A stretch of 64,000 nt of DNA from Chelydra serpentina (Eukaryota > Chordata > Testudines > Chelydridae): the NCBI GenBank assembly GCA_037349315.1, contig JBAIAC010000021.1, positions 248,001-312,000 of the forward strand, in the 5' to 3' direction. Shown in pieces: positions 21,641-33,284 of this stretch. Each line of letters opens with the position of its first letter. Position 1 is the stretch's first letter. Both the position numbers and the translations under genes were made by a program. The notes beneath the pieces are model-generated. The model had not been told where the DNA came from and did no database searches. It worked only from the letters and a program-made list of their open reading frames with translations.

Positions 21641-23718
21641 GATTATTTATTTTGCACGATGTTTAACCCTTTCTAGCCATGCATCACGCAGTGGCACCAT
21701 TTGATTTGGGGCACCCAGGGCAGTTGCCCCCACATAGGTTTATACTCTCCATTATGGCTTCCACTTTTTGCCCTCACCTGCGACCAGACTTTGCAGGATA
21801 TGACATAAAAACATACAATGTTCTACATGCTGACACAGCTTTGCCTCCCCCTAGATTTTTCTGAAATGACAACCCTGCTGCCTATGTCACCCTCTCTTCA
21901 AGGCCCCCCATCAGCAAAGCACTTAAGCATATGCTTAGTCTTTGGCATGCCTTTAAGTCCATCCCCGTCCAACAAAGCACTTAAGCATGTGTCTTAAATA
22001 AGACTTAAGCGTGTGTTTAAAGTTGATCTGGGAAAACAAGCCCAGAATAGGGAAGATTGGAGCTGCCTGACTTCTGCTCCTGATGGTCCAGGGATGATGA
22101 TAATGATCAAATGCTCCACTGAATCCACCCCCAGGCCCTTCATGACTCCCCCTCGTCCATTGCATGACACACATTTCTTGTCCAAATGTTCAAAGCCCCC
22201 ACCAGTTTGACCCTGCCCTATCTAGCCCACCTATGATGGTATCATAAAGTCAATTTCCACCTTTGCTCTTCCATTTATGCCAGCTTCAATCACCCACTTG
22301 CCTACTTCTTCCACAGGCACTTCCAGGCTCTCTCCCATATCACCCTAAAAGCATTGAAACCCCCCCACAAAGCTACTTTCTTAGCCTCCTGTCGCCCCCT
22401 TAACACTCACCTCTACCATAATGCAAATGTAAACTGCCCCGTGATAATGGCCAGGCCCTGAGTGGCTTCCAACCGTGCACACAACTTGTCTGTGCTAAAC
22501 ATCCCATTATTGTCATTGTCACACCCCTGAATGATCTTAACAGAATAACAGACCTTTAAAACTTTCCATATAATCAACATTCATTGACATCTCAAGTATA
22601 GGCTAAATTTGTAATTTTTTTGTTTGGTTGTTTCTTGGTTTTAAAAATAATAAATAAATAACTGTCTTTCTTGCCGTTCTCCATAAATCAAAATTATTCT
22701 TCAGCAGGGGCTGTCAAATAAGATGCTTCTATAGAGAATTCCACAAAGAACAGCCAACTTTCAAAATGGCTGCCATCTCCTATTTTTCTCAGTGAGAGTG
22801 GGCTACGGATTGTCCTTGAGCAAAGACACCCTCTTTCAAAGTGGCCACCAGCTCCCACGGTTCCTAGTGAGAATGAAGACAAGCTGTTTTTAAAGAAGAT
22901 GGGGGCCCCTGACCTGTAGTAACACCATGAAGGGAAAGATCTTCTGTGTCTTTAAAATCAATTAAATTTAATCTAGGACTATGAACTCTATGATTAATTA
23001 ATCACAGTTGTATTGGTATTGTGGAGCATCACTCCAGGGTGCAGTTAAGGTTATTTGGGTGCCTTGACTGTGCATTTCCAGACCTGAATACGTTTGGCTT
23101 TCTTAGATGTATAACCGTAACTCTGAATGCCCTGGGTTTGTAGTGTTTGGTTTTGGGGATAGTTATAGCATGTATTTAATGCATGTAACTTTTTTACCCT
23201 TAAATTATGATACAAACTTAACATTAATTCCATCTTAATGCAGTTTTTGTCTGGGAATTTTCATGGGGATTGCAGAGGTTTCAGTAATTAGCGATTTAAT
23301 AGTAATTTAGTACCAGTTCTGTTGAAGATGCAAGAGTCAGAATAGACTCCATCTTCCTCTCTCTTGAGTGTGTTGACTTTACAGAGTTAACAGGAGCAAA
23401 AACTCACTGCTGTTACTCCAGTCGGCAGTTCTGGCTTCGATACACATGGGGACCAACTCTGTCAAGGAAGAAAGGGCCATTTTTACATAGGTTTTTTTTA
23501 GTAGAACCACAGCTAAGTTGTTTGTAACCTCTCAGATTCTTCTATTTCCTCATCCCTTGTCGCCAGCATATAAACACAGGCAATGTCGTTTCCTCTGAGT
23601 TAAACAGTGTCCCATCTGGGGGCATCCACATAGCAGAGACAGACAGACAGTATGAGATAGTGCCCAGACACCACAGTGATGGGGACAGAACACACAGAGA
23701 ACAAACACAATCCCCTAC
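21641..23718. other. No gene seen; decayed repeats
   Basis: The stretch includes a fragment with GGCACCCAGGGCAGTTGCC near 21710 and an old LINE-like 3' region at about 22010-22560. There are also duplicated T/A-rich words near 22700-22900. No exon could be supported. Confidence 0.4.
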
Positions 23719-23786
23719 CTTCTTTCTGCGATACAAGTCAGCGTTGTCCTTTCCACAGGCATTTTCACTCCTGCGTCTCACTCCTG
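23719..23786 (-). CDS. Putative small internal exon
   Basis: The minus strand shows acceptor CCCTTCTGCAG (with a NAGNAG alternative three bases on), 68 open bases and a GTAGGG donor. The product reads GVRRRSENACGKDNADLYRR, then KK. It enters in phase 1, as the PYD exon at 29199-28953 leaves, and exits in phase 0, as the 20416 exon needs. The basic YRRKK-type end resembles linkers that follow PYDs in NLRP proteins, but this is inference. The protein is otherwise unrecognised. Confidence 0.4.
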
Positions 23787-24379
23787 CTGCAGAAGGGAAA
23801 GTATTGGGTCAGGGCAATACATCCTGAAGGCAAGACCGTCCCCAGCTCTGGGGAGATGTGAGGGGCAGGCCAGGCACAACCGAATCCTTACACTCCCAAG
23901 TGCCCAAAGACTGAGATTAGCACCACATCACTCTGTAGTTACCCCTCCTCTAGTCCTTTCCATTCCACAACTGAGCCCTCTCCCTTCTATTTCCCCCTGT
24001 CTCCAATGCCAGTTTCTGCTCAGCGAGCTTGTCCCACACTGTCTGATCCTGGAGAACATCCACAGAGCATGGCAGCAGACACCATCACCAACAAAAATAA
24101 TAATGGTCCTGGGTCACTGGAATTGGCTTCTGCAATTCATTTCCCAATCTCCATGCCTGGAAGGCCTGAGGCCATACAGAGAAAGTATTTAAATAGGTGA
24201 GTTAAAGCCCACTTCACCAGCCCAGCCCATGCGGTAAGTAGCACATTATATCTATACAGACAGATGGGCCAGGGTGACTAGTGTTAAAATAATGGCCAAA
24301 TCTGGGATGTCATGGGACACTTGAGACTTTTTTGGGTTTCAATTTAGATGAAAGCTGTTCCCATATTCATCACATATAT

Positions 24380-25115
24380 AATAGAGTGAGCAAAATATTG
24401 GTTGGAAATTCCAACATTTCAAAAATGTTTCTCCCTGAATCAGGACAAAAGTTGAAACAGCAAAACTTTGTGTAGAACAAGTTCTGAAAATTTTGATTCA
24501 GAAAAGGTGAAATGTTTTGCTTTGGCATTTTCAATTGAAACTAAACATTTGAACATTCCTGAATCAAAATGTTTCATATTGCTTTGTTGATTTGACCCAA
24601 AACACTTTGTCTGGAGTCAGTTCAATGTTAAACTGCATTTCCCTGTGGTGGTGCACTGCTTCATTAAAGCTAATAGTCTAATGTCTCTATTTTCCCCTTT
24701 GGGCTGGGATCCCTAAACAGGCTACCTCTCCGATGATGCATCATCAGCCATGTGACTCCCATAATGCAGCATGCAGCAGGGTCAGCAGGGAGATGGTGTG
24801 GCATCATGGTAGATGTAGTCTGGCCAGGAAGCCCAGGCCATAGGATGAATGGGGGCCTGAACTGCCACTCCCATAAGGCAATGCGCCACAGAAAATGCAG
24901 CTTAATGTTGAACTGACTCAAAACATTTTGGGTTTTATATTGATTCAGGTCAAACCAACTCAAACTGAAACACTGTGTTTCAGTTTTCCCAATGGAAAAA
25001 TCAAAACATATCAGCAAATTCAAAATATTTCCCATGGAAACTTTTCAACAGAAAATGTACTCTCTGCAAAATCAAAAATAAATCTGACAGAAAATTCCCA
25101 GCCAGGTCTAATATA
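24380..25115. mobile_element. T/A-rich foldback element
   Basis: The left half (AAATTCCAACATTTC..., TTTTGATTCAGAAAAGG...) and the right half (TCAAACTGAAACACTGTG..., ATGGAAACTTTTCAACAG...) are inverted relatives around a central ATGATGCATCATCAG segment. The right end runs into the zinc-finger exon and supplies its last about 30 codons and stop. A related element is at about 56420-56760. Confidence 0.55.
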
Positions 25116-25960
25116 TAAAGGTTTCTCACCCTTGTGGATTCTCTGATGGAGAACAAAGTTGGAGCTGTCACCGAAGCGCTTCCCACACATACTATATTTA
25201 TAGGGTTTCTCTCCGGTGTGGATTCTCTGATGGCGAACAAAGCTGGATCTGTCACCGAAGCTCTTCTCGCAAACCAAACAGCGATAGGGTTTCTCTCCCG
25301 TGTGGATTCGCTGGTGCTGGATCAAGCTCACTTTCTGATGGAAACTTATCCCACACTTCATACACATAAAGGGTTTCTCTCCAGTGTGGATTCTCTGATG
25401 GTGAGCGAGGCTAGAGCGGTCACTGAAGCTTTTCACACACTTGGGGCACTTATAGGGTTTCTCTCCTGTGTGGATTCTCTGATGGCAGACGAGGTTTGAG
25501 TTCAGACTGAAGCTCTTCCCACACTCGGTACTGCTGTAAGGCTTCAGTCGCAGGTGGAGTTTCTCGTGTTTATTGCGATTGGAGCTGTCATTGAAGCTCC
25601 TCCCACATTTACCACATTTGTAGGGTTTCTCTCCTGTGTGGGTTCTCTGGTGCCGAATAAGGTTTGACTTGTGACTGAATCCCTTCCCGCAATCGGGACA
25701 TATGTATGGTCTTTCCTTGTTTGGGATTTGAAGGTGGAGAATCCTCTCTCTGATTGTGATTGTCTTAGAATGCCTTTTGTAGGGACTGAGTTCCCCCAGT
25801 GGGTCTCCCGGCTGCTGTGCTGCCCTGCCCTGACTCTGGCTGGCATCTCCCTCCTCGGGACTCTGGGGTCCCCTTGAGAATGTGCCATGTGGCTCCGCAC
25901 CTGCAGGCCCTTCCCACTGAGAATTCTCCTCCTCGTTCTCACTTGCCGTGTGGGCACCTG
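25020..25960 (-). CDS. C2H2 zinc-finger exon, seven fingers, 3' truncated
   Basis: From an acceptor (TTCTTATTCCAG, 25961 side) the frame stays open to the TGA at 25020, with no in-frame ATG in the first half. An acidic leader ([13 protein letters not shown]) comes first, then seven finger units with HTGEKP-type linkers. Fingers 1, 2, 4, 5 and 6 keep both Cys and both His (e.g. [21 protein letters not shown]). Finger 3 (YSSTEC) and finger 7 (YKYSMC) have lost the first Cys. After HKGEKP the frame enters a foldback repeat, so further fingers are missing. Such proteins normally bind DNA in the nucleus. It is probably the last exon of a ZNF gene whose KRAB or SCAN exons I did not find. It could be a decaying copy. 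Confidence 0.75.
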
Positions 25961-26135
25961 CTGGAATAAGAAGACAACAATCAGCAACTCAGGCATTTCT
26001 CTCTCTCAAGCCAAACCATAAAACGCACCTTTTCAGTTAAGTTTATAAACTCTAGTCAGCATCTCCACATTGTCCATTTAGATGGTAAGGTCTGGGGAGT
26101 AGAGGGCTTATTTATAAAACATCACACACACCCCT

Positions 26136-27183
26136 ATCATAGAATATCAGGGTTGGAAGGGACCTCAGGAGGTCATCTAGTCCAACCCCCTGCTCAAAGC
26201 AGGACCAATCCCCAACTAAATCATCCCAGCCAGGGCTTTGTCAAGCCTGACCTTAGAAACCTCTAAGGAAGGAGATTCCTCCACCTCCCTAGGTAACCCA
26301 TTCCAGTGCTTCACCACCCTCCTAGTAAAAAAGTTTTTCCTAATATCCAACCTAGACCTCCCCCACTGCAACTTGAGACCATTCCTCCTTGTTCAGTCAT
26401 CTTCTACCACTGAGAACAGTCTAGATCCATCCTCTTTGGAACCCCCTTTAAGGTAGTTGAAAGCAGCTATCAAATCCCCCCCTCATTCTTCTCTTCTGCA
26501 GACTAAACAATCCCAGTTCCCTCAGCCTCTCCCCATAAGCCATGTGCTCCTGCCCCCTAATCATTTTTGTTGCCCTTCGCTGGACTCTTTCCAATTTTTC
26601 CACATCCTTCTTGTAGTGTGGGGCCCAAAACTGGACACAGTACTCCAGATGAGGCCTCACCAATGCAGAATAGAGGGGAATGATCACGTCCCTCCATCTG
26701 CTGGCAATGCCCCTACTTATACAGCCCAAAATGTCATTAGCCTTCATGGCAACAAGGGCACACTGTTGACTCATATCCAGATTCTCATCCACTGTGACTC
26801 CTAGGTCCTTTTCTGCAGAACTGCTGCCCAGCCATTCGGTCCCTAGTCTGTAGCAGTGCATGGGATTCTTCCATCCTAAGTGCAGGACTCTGCACTTGTC
26901 CTTGTTGAACCTCATCAGATTTCTTTTGGCCCAATCCTCCAATTTGTCTAGGTCCTTCTGTATCCTATCTCTACCCTCCAGCGTATCTACTACTCCGCCC
27001 AGTTTAGCATCATCTGCAAACTTGCTAAGGGTGCAGTCCACACCATCCTCCAGATCGTTAATGAAGATTTGAACAAAACCGACCCCCAGGACCGACCCTT
27101 GGGGCACTCTGCTTGATACCAGCTGCCAACTAGACACTACCCATTGAGCCCGATGATTTAGCCAGCTTTCTATCCACCTATGG
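26136..27183 (-). mobile_element. CR1 LINE, 3' third
   Basis: Minus-oriented. The reverse transcriptase segment has [11 protein letters not shown] and FADDAKLGG (the YADD-type active site), then [19 protein letters not shown]. The ORF2 tail and TTCTATGAT-type 3' end follow at 26136. Frames break near 26450. It is 5'-truncated and interrupted by no other element. Confidence 0.9.
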
Positions 27184-27524
27184 CAGATGTAAATAATAAT
27201 AGGCCTGATTCTCCACATGTTGTCATCTACACCTGTGCAATGCGGCAGTAACATAGTACCAAGCCTGACTTCCCCACTCACAGCAATGTTATCTGTGCAA
27301 ATGATATCAAAAACATCAAAAGTCTCTGTCTTACAGAGAAGGTGGGGGTTTTTTGTGGGGGGGTTTTTTTTTGAGGTGGGGAAGGGGCAGGTACAGAGTT
27401 AAGGTTGTCTGGGCAAACTTTGTTTTTCCAGGGTCAGAATTAACTCCTGCTTTTGGTCGGGTGACACCCAGCAGCTAGGAAGCGAAGCCCATTTGATTTT
27501 TAGAGGAAGGAGGGTATTGGCAGG

Positions 27525-27974
27525 CAGGGCCGGCTCTAGGATTTTTGCCGTCCCAAGCAAAATAATTTTGGGCCGCCCCCCTGTTTCCCCCACCCCCCGG
27601 CCCCACCTCAACTCCGCCCCTTCCCAACCCCTTCCCCAAATCCCCAGCCCCGCCTCCTCCCCCGCACGTGCTCCATTTCCCCCACCCCATTGCTTCCTGT
27701 GTCCCCCGCCGCCCCCGCAACTCCCCGCCCTAGCTCACCTCCGCTCCGCCTGCTCCCATGAACATGTCGCTGCTCCACTTCCCCCCACTCCCTCGCCTTT
27801 CAAGCCTGGGAGGGAGGGGGAGAAGCCGACCGGCAGCGGCGCAGAGCAGAGGTGAGCTGGGGCGGTGGGGGAACATTTCTAGGGGTGGCATTCTGGCGCC
27901 AGAATGCCGCCCCTAGAAATGTGCCCCCCTCCCCAAGCACCTGCTTGTTTTGCTGGTGCCTAGAGCAGGCCCTG
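27525..27974. mobile_element. hAT non-autonomous element with perfect 8-bp target duplication
   Basis: The element runs from CAGGGCCGGCTCTAGG to TAGAGCAGGCCCTG. It is flanked by TTGGCAGG on both sides (27517-27524 and 27975-27982). The interior is GC-rich and non-coding. An 8-bp duplication and CAG...CTG ends are hallmarks of hAT transposition. A family relative is at 45424-45711. Confidence 0.9.
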
Positions 27975-27982
27975 TTGGCAGG

Positions 27983-28952
27983 CAGTTTACAGCAGCTGGC
28001 AGGCCAGGTAAGTCAGAAAGACAATTGCAAGCCTTGGGATGATTGCAGGAAATCGGTGTAGAAACACTGTGAGGCAACTGAAATGTGTGTGTATGGTGGG
28101 GAGTGGGGGGTGTCACAAGGCCCCACCCCCGCTCCTTCTCTTTCCCCCCGAGGCCCTGTGCCCTGGCCAGATTCTGGAACTGGGCTGTGGTAAGAGTTAC
28201 CCAGGGAGTCCAGGCCATTGTGGGAGCCCTGGACCTTCCACCTGGTCTGGGCGGCGCGCCCCAGAGGAAGGGAGGTGCTCTCGGACACCCTGCTCCCCCA
28301 TCCCCGGGCAAAGAGAGGTGGAAGGAGGGGGTGGTTCCCTGGCTGTGTGGTTAGAGAGTCAGTCAGTCAGTGCTGGGATCCTTGTTCCTGCTGGTTTAGG
28401 TGACGTTTATAAAAAAAAAAAAAAAACTCAGAGCAAAGCAGGTCTGCAGATTGCTGAGGGGAGCGGGTAACAGAGCAAACAGGCTGCGGACAAGCTGCGC
28501 TCGGCAGGGAGATCCGAGAGAAACAAAAGTGAAAGCTGGACCCGGGGCAATGGTGGGGAAACCTCTGGGCCTGATCCTGAAGGGATTTCTCAGTTGTTCC
28601 CCACTGACCTCAATGGGAGTTTTGCCTGAGCAAGGACTGGGGAGGAGCAGCGAGGGGGTGTCAGGATTTGGCCCAATGAGAACAGAAAGCTCCCAGCTTG
28701 TGACGTTTTTTATCGCCGTGAGTTGCTTCTCTTCTCCTCCCCATCCCCCCTTCCTTCTATAGCCTGGTTCTATCCTGCAAACTCCCAGCACGTCTCATCA
28801 CTTTAGCTAGGGTCAGACACGGCACTGACTGGGGGGAGGGGCGCAAGGTGGAAGTTTCGCCTAGGGCACGAAACTTCCTTGCACCGGCCCTGAAGGCAGG
28901 GCACAAAATCGGGCCCCCTTTGGGTCTGCTCCCTCCCTGGCTTGTTCCTTAC
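27983..28952. other. No gene seen
   Basis: GC-rich sequence has an A15 run near 28411-28425 and a hAT-like fragment at about 28826-28895 (AAGTTTCGCCTAGGGCACGA, then CACCGGCCCTG). It is the first part of the intron of the PYD gene on the minus strand if the exon at 23786 is real. Confidence 0.4.
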
Positions 28953-29199
28953 CAGCGCTTGGTCTCCTGATGTGTCTCAGTAGCCTCTCGGTCACCTTCT
29001 TCCCATAGAGCATCCCATAGTATCTGATCACCAGGTCACTGAGATCAATGGAGTCCGCGAGTATTAGCCTGCCCCAGGAGATGCGTCCATAGCCCTCCTT
29101 CAGAGGAGTTCTTGTCAGTTCGATTTTGAATCTTATAAACTCCTCGTCCTCTAGCTCCTCCAAAGTCTCCAGCAGCCAATGTTCCTCTGTCTTCTCCAT
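28953..29199 (-). CDS. Pyrin domain (PYD) first coding exon
   Basis: Starts at ATG 29199 (context AGCATGG, purine at -3 and G at +4), preceded by a (GA)n-bearing leader. It encodes 82 codons: LLETLEELEDEEFIRFKIEL, then LKEGYGRISWGRLILADSID and DLVIRYYGM, ending with LLRHIRRPSA. LLxxLEELxxEEFxRFKxxL, the EGYxxIxxGxL turn and xLxxLxxxYYG are the PYD signature. The exon ends in GTAAGG, phase 1. PYDs mediate like-with-like contacts in inflammasomes (ASC, NLRP proteins). Two smaller exons downstream on this strand match in phase. No CARD or NACHT follows in the window, so the full protein type is unknown. Confidence 0.85.
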
Positions 29200-30155
29200 G
29201 CTGCTTCCTCTGACTACAGCTCACCAAACTACCAGAGAGAAGGAGCAGCGGCAGAGAGAGAGAGAGAGAGAGAAAAGCTGTTGAGTAAGTAGCAAGAAAT
29301 GACTTCTAAACAGCAGGAAGAAAGGTAATCCTTTTACCACACCCTGCCTCTGGCACTTTCCCATCCTTGCTCTGTGAGGTCATGCAGGGTGTTTAAGTTT
29401 TGTCTGTTTGCACAAGCTGGCTCATTAAGGTCATGGGGTGCAAACTATTTGCCCGCTCAGGGTCCGTCTACACTCAGCATATCAGGTGACAGTCCCACGG
29501 GGGTCTCTGTGACCCAAAGGATCACAGGAGGTTCTATAAAATGTAAATAAAAGACACTCCCCCCCCCCGGGGATTCTGTACTGAAAATAAAATTTAACCC
29601 TAACTCAAACACATTTTTCCCCAAGAGCAGGCAGGGCAGGGCTGGTTCATTTGTACATTTGTAAACCCCAAGTCCCTGACTCTGCTCAAAGCCCCATATT
29701 CTCCACAGCTCCCTGGTCTCTGCCTCTCTGTGGATCAGGGGAGAGAAGGTTCCGTGGCCGCCTTGGGTGAATTTTTTAAAAAGCGGATGTTAGCGCATTA
29801 AACATGCAAAAACTGACCCAGTCAGTGCAGCCACCCCTGGCTAACTGGGCTTCAAATTCATACCTGGCCCCACCTTTTCAGTGCCCTACAGAGGATGGCA
29901 GTGAGCACATGTAACAGCCCCACAGAAGTTATCAGGGAGAAGCAGGAGGTTCCTTACCCCTGTATGTCAGTCAATGGTGCTCATTGTAGTAGCTGCCTAC
30001 ATACACAGCCCATGTATGCTGTCCTCCACACAAACCCCGATGCTGTGTCTGAGCTCAGCTTGCTGCGCAGGTAGGAGAGCTAGAGCCAAACCTCAAAAGC
30101 AAAGAGACGCCAAGTGAAGGCATCTAACAGTGCAGAGCCATCTGTTCCTTTGCCC
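29200..30155. other. No gene seen; (GA)n run
   Basis: A GA-rich simple repeat at about 29252-29275 lies just upstream of the PYD start on the minus strand. The rest holds a GGTCCGTCTACACTCAGC MITE fragment near 29461 and no recognisable exon. Confidence 0.45.
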
Positions 30156-30720
30156 CATAGGTGCGGACTTTAGTCGGCGCCGGTGGGTGCTCGCGCCCCC
30201 GGCCCCGCCCCAACTCCACCCCTGCCGCCATTCCACCCATACCTCAAATCTCCGCCCCCGCCTCCTCCCCCGGGCCAGCCACATTTCTCCTTCACCTCCC
30301 ACCTAGGCTTGCAAGCCTGGGAGAGAGGGGGCAGGGGAGAAGCAGCAGAGCACCCACCGGCAGCTCCCCGCCCCCAACTCACCTCCGCCTCAGCCGCCTC
30401 TACCTCATCCCCCGAGGCACCCCGCTCAGCTTTCCCCCCATCCCTCCCACGCTTGCTGCGCGCTGAACAGCAAACAGGCCCTTCCTGAGAGCTGGGCTGA
30501 AGGGACACAGGCCTCGGTGGGCAGCAGTAGCAGCCAGGGCTGGGGTCTGAGCTGCGGCCAAGAGCTGGGCCCTGCTGGAGCTCCAAGAAGCCTGACCGAG
30601 CCAGAAAAAGGCCCCGTCCCCATCTCAGGTGAGAAGAGACAATGTCCCTCCTGCCCATGCATGGGGGCTTGGAAGTAACCAGGGAGCCAGGACAGCCCAT
30701 GCCGGTTTGATGTTTGGTTC
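30156..30720. mobile_element. GC-rich hAT-like non-autonomous element (one end recognised)
   Basis: The left end CATAGGTGCGGAC and the following GTGGGTGCTCGCGCCC match the family seen complete at 57040-57377. The right end was not found, so the limit is approximate. Long frames here are due to GC content. Confidence 0.4.
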
Positions 30721-30776
30721 CTGTTTGTTGTTTTTTGGGTTACACTGCTAGAGCGTTTGGGTTGAAGCTGTTACAT

Positions 30777-30925
30777 CAGTGGCGGGCACCCTGCAGCCCA
30801 CGGGACTCAGGCGGCCCATCAGGATCATCTGCTGGCGGGCTGCGAGACAGTTTGTTTATATTGACCGTCCGCAGGCACAGCCCCTCGCAGGTCCCAGTGG
30901 CCCCGGTTCGCCGTTCCTGGAGATC
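30777..30925. mobile_element. hAT-type element fragment
   Basis: It begins CAGTGGCGGGCACCCTGCAG and continues GCGGCCCATCAGGATCATC, CTGGCGGGCTGCGAGACAG and GACCGTCCGCAGGCACAG, which I recognise as a common reptile hAT non-autonomous repeat. It is cut by the CR1 that starts at about 30926. Confidence 0.55.
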
Positions 30926-32078
30926 GGGGGAGGTCCTGGATGACTGGAAACAGGCAAATATAGGGCCCATCTTTAAAAAAGGGAAGGAGGAGGATCTGGG
31001 GAACTACAGGCCAGTCAGTCTCAACTCAGTCCCTGGAAAAATCATGGAACAGGTCCTCAAAGAATCAATTCTGAAGCACTTAAAGGAGAGGAAAGTGATC
31101 AGGAAGAGTCAGCATGGATTCACCAAGGACAAGTCATGCCTGACTAACCTAATTGCCTTCTATGACGAGATAACCGGCTCTGTGGATGAGGGGAAAGCAG
31201 TGGACGTGTTATTCCTTGACTTTAGCAAAGCTTTTGAAACGGTCTCCCACAGTATTCTTGCCAGCAAGTTAAAGAAGTGTGGGCTGGATGAATGGACTAC
31301 AAGGTAGATAGAAAGCTGGCTAAATCATTGGGCTCAACGGGTAATGATCAATGGCTCCAAGTCTAGTTGGCAGCTGGTTTCAAGCAGAGTGCCCAAGGGT
31401 CGGTCCTGGGGCCGGTTTTTTTCAATATCTTCATTAATGATCTGGAGGATGGCGTGGACTGCACCCTTAGCAAGTTTGCAGATGACGCTAAACTGGGAGG
31501 AGTGGTAGATATGCAGGAGGATAGGGATAGGATACAGTGGAACCTAGACAAATTAGAGGATTGGGCCAAAAGAAATCTGATGAGGTTCAACAAGGACAAG
31601 TGCAGAGTCCTGCACTTAGGATGGAAGAATCCCATGCACTGCTACAGACTAGGGACCGAATGGCTGGGCAGCAGTTCTGCAGAAAAGGACCTAGGAGTCA
31701 TAGTGGATGAGAATCTGGATATGAGTCAACAGTGTGCTCTTGTTGCCATGAAGGCTAACAACATTTTGGGCTGTATAAGTAGGGGCATTGCCAGCAGATG
31801 GAGGGACGTGATCATTCCCCTCTATTCTGCATTGGTGAGGCCTCATCTGGAGTACTGTATCCAGTTTTGGGCCCCACACTACTAGGAAGGTGGTGAAGCA
31901 CTGGAATGGGTTACCTAGGGAGGTGGTGGAATCTCCTTCCTTAGAGGTTTTTAAGGTCAGGCTTGACAAAGCCCTGGCTGCGATGACTTAGTTGGGGATT
32001 AGTCCTGCTTTGAGCAGGGGGTTGGACTAGATGACCTCCTGAGGTTCCTTCCAACCCTGATATTCTATGATTCTAGGA
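30926..32078 (+). mobile_element. CR1 LINE with internal deletion
   Basis: It encodes CR1 reverse transcriptase (NYRPVSLNSVPGKIMEQVL, QHGFTKDKSCLTNL, LDFSKAFETVSH, then FADDAKLGG). At about 31883 the frame ending FWAPHY jumps directly to AGGTGGTGAAGCACTGG, so roughly 300 bases present in the 26-kb copy are missing. The 3' end is ATTCTATGATTCT. A stop at about 31305 also breaks the ORF. Confidence 0.9.
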
Positions 32079-32784
32079 TATCAATCTAGGATCCATTACT
32101 AGAATTGGTCTGATAACTGCTGAGCTGGGTGTGTGCAGGCGTGGGTTAACAACATCTGGAGCATGGTTCCAGAGTTCAGTGAGGTTCTTGCCTTGAAATC
32201 TGTTTTCCATTCTGTATGCTAATGGAGATGCCTCCCTGTCCCATCTTTGATGCAGATGAAGCTAGGAGAGTTGCCTTAATCCTGTCACCGTCATCAGAAG
32301 AGGTTTAGGTGTGTCTCCCACCTCCTTTTCATTGCATCCTGTAAGTCTTTCCTCTGATCGGTTTTGGTTGAAGCAGCGGCTGGTGGGAGGGAGTGTCCTT
32401 CATGAGTCAGACAGGCTGGATACTAAGCCCTGGTTCCCCAAGAACACAGCTGACTGGTATCACCTTTTTTTAATGAACCCAGTATCTTGTAAAACTGGAT
32501 ATTCTTGTTATCTGTACAACAGATCAACCCTTCTGGAATCCAGCTCAGCGGTTGGCTTCAGCTGTATCTTGTGGCGGTGAATTCCACATGCTTCATTAAA
32601 GAGAACAGAGTATTTACCATGTCTGAGAGATATTAGAAAGGATTTGAACTATTTTAATACAATCATACTTTCCACTGCTCCATCAAGCTGTGTGAATGAC
32701 ATTGACAGACAAGAAGAACAGCGTAGAGAGTTAAGATGTCAGAGGGGGACATTAAAGAGAAGAAAATATTATATGCTAGATTAG
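32079..32784. other. No gene seen
   Basis: Mixed sequence between two CR1 copies of opposite orientation. I recognise no coding or repeat feature with confidence. Confidence 0.4.
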
Positions 32785-33192
32785 AATCATAGAATCATAG
32801 AATCTCAGGGTTGGAAGGGACCTCAGGAGGTCATCTAGTCCAACCCCCTGCTCAAAGCAGGACCAACCCCAACTAGATCATCCCAGCCAGGGCTTTGTCA
32901 AGCCTGACCTTAAAAACCTCTAAGGAAGGAGATTCCACCACCTCCCTACGTAACCCATTCCAGTGCTTCACCACCCTACTAGTGAAAAAGTTTTTCCTAA
33001 TATCCAACCTAAACCTCCCCCTCTGCAACTTGAGACCATTACTCCTTGTTCTGTCATCTTCTACCACTGAGAACAGTCTAGATCCATCCTCTTTGAAACC
33101 CCCTTTTAGGTAGTTGAAAGCAGCTATCAAATCCCCCCTCACTCTTCTCTTCTGCAGGCTAAACAATCCCAGTTCCCTCAGTCTCTCCTCAG
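32785..33192 (-). mobile_element. CR1 LINE 3' end inserted in a FIIND exon
   Basis: Minus-oriented, with its 3' end at AATCATAGAATCATAGAATC near 32787. It matches the 26-kb copy up to CAGTCTCTCCTCA and then stops abruptly at the remaining part of a FIIND exon. The breakpoint is the truncated 5' end of the CR1. Confidence 0.9.
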
Positions 33193-33284
33193 TACGGGTG
33201 CGCAAGCTTTCTAAAAGCAAGCCCCTGTACTTCAGCTCTCGTTCTTTTGTATCCAGTCCCTCAACCATAGAGGTGACACCTAAG
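33193..33284 (+). pseudogene. FIIND (UPA) exon, 5' part lost to CR1 (gene 2)
   Basis: The remaining 92 bases encode [20 protein letters not shown] then [10 protein letters not shown] before a GTATGT donor. This aligns with the last 30-31 codons of the exon at 1421-1546; about 12 codons are missing. The CR1 happens to offer a splice acceptor (CTCTCCTCAG), but it would enter in phase 1 while the family junction is phase 0. A normal upstream exon would therefore be thrown into a stop. The exon is probably dead unless a new upstream exon is used. Confidence 0.65.

Noticed and set aside
25544..25996. 150-codon minus frame overlapping the zinc fingers
   Set aside because: It is a shifted reading of the zinc-finger exon; the correct frame has C2H2 spacing and HTGEKP linkers.
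26448..27281. 277-codon frame as a host gene
   Set aside because: It is CR1 ORF2 reverse transcriptase (FADDAK motif) in a truncated element.
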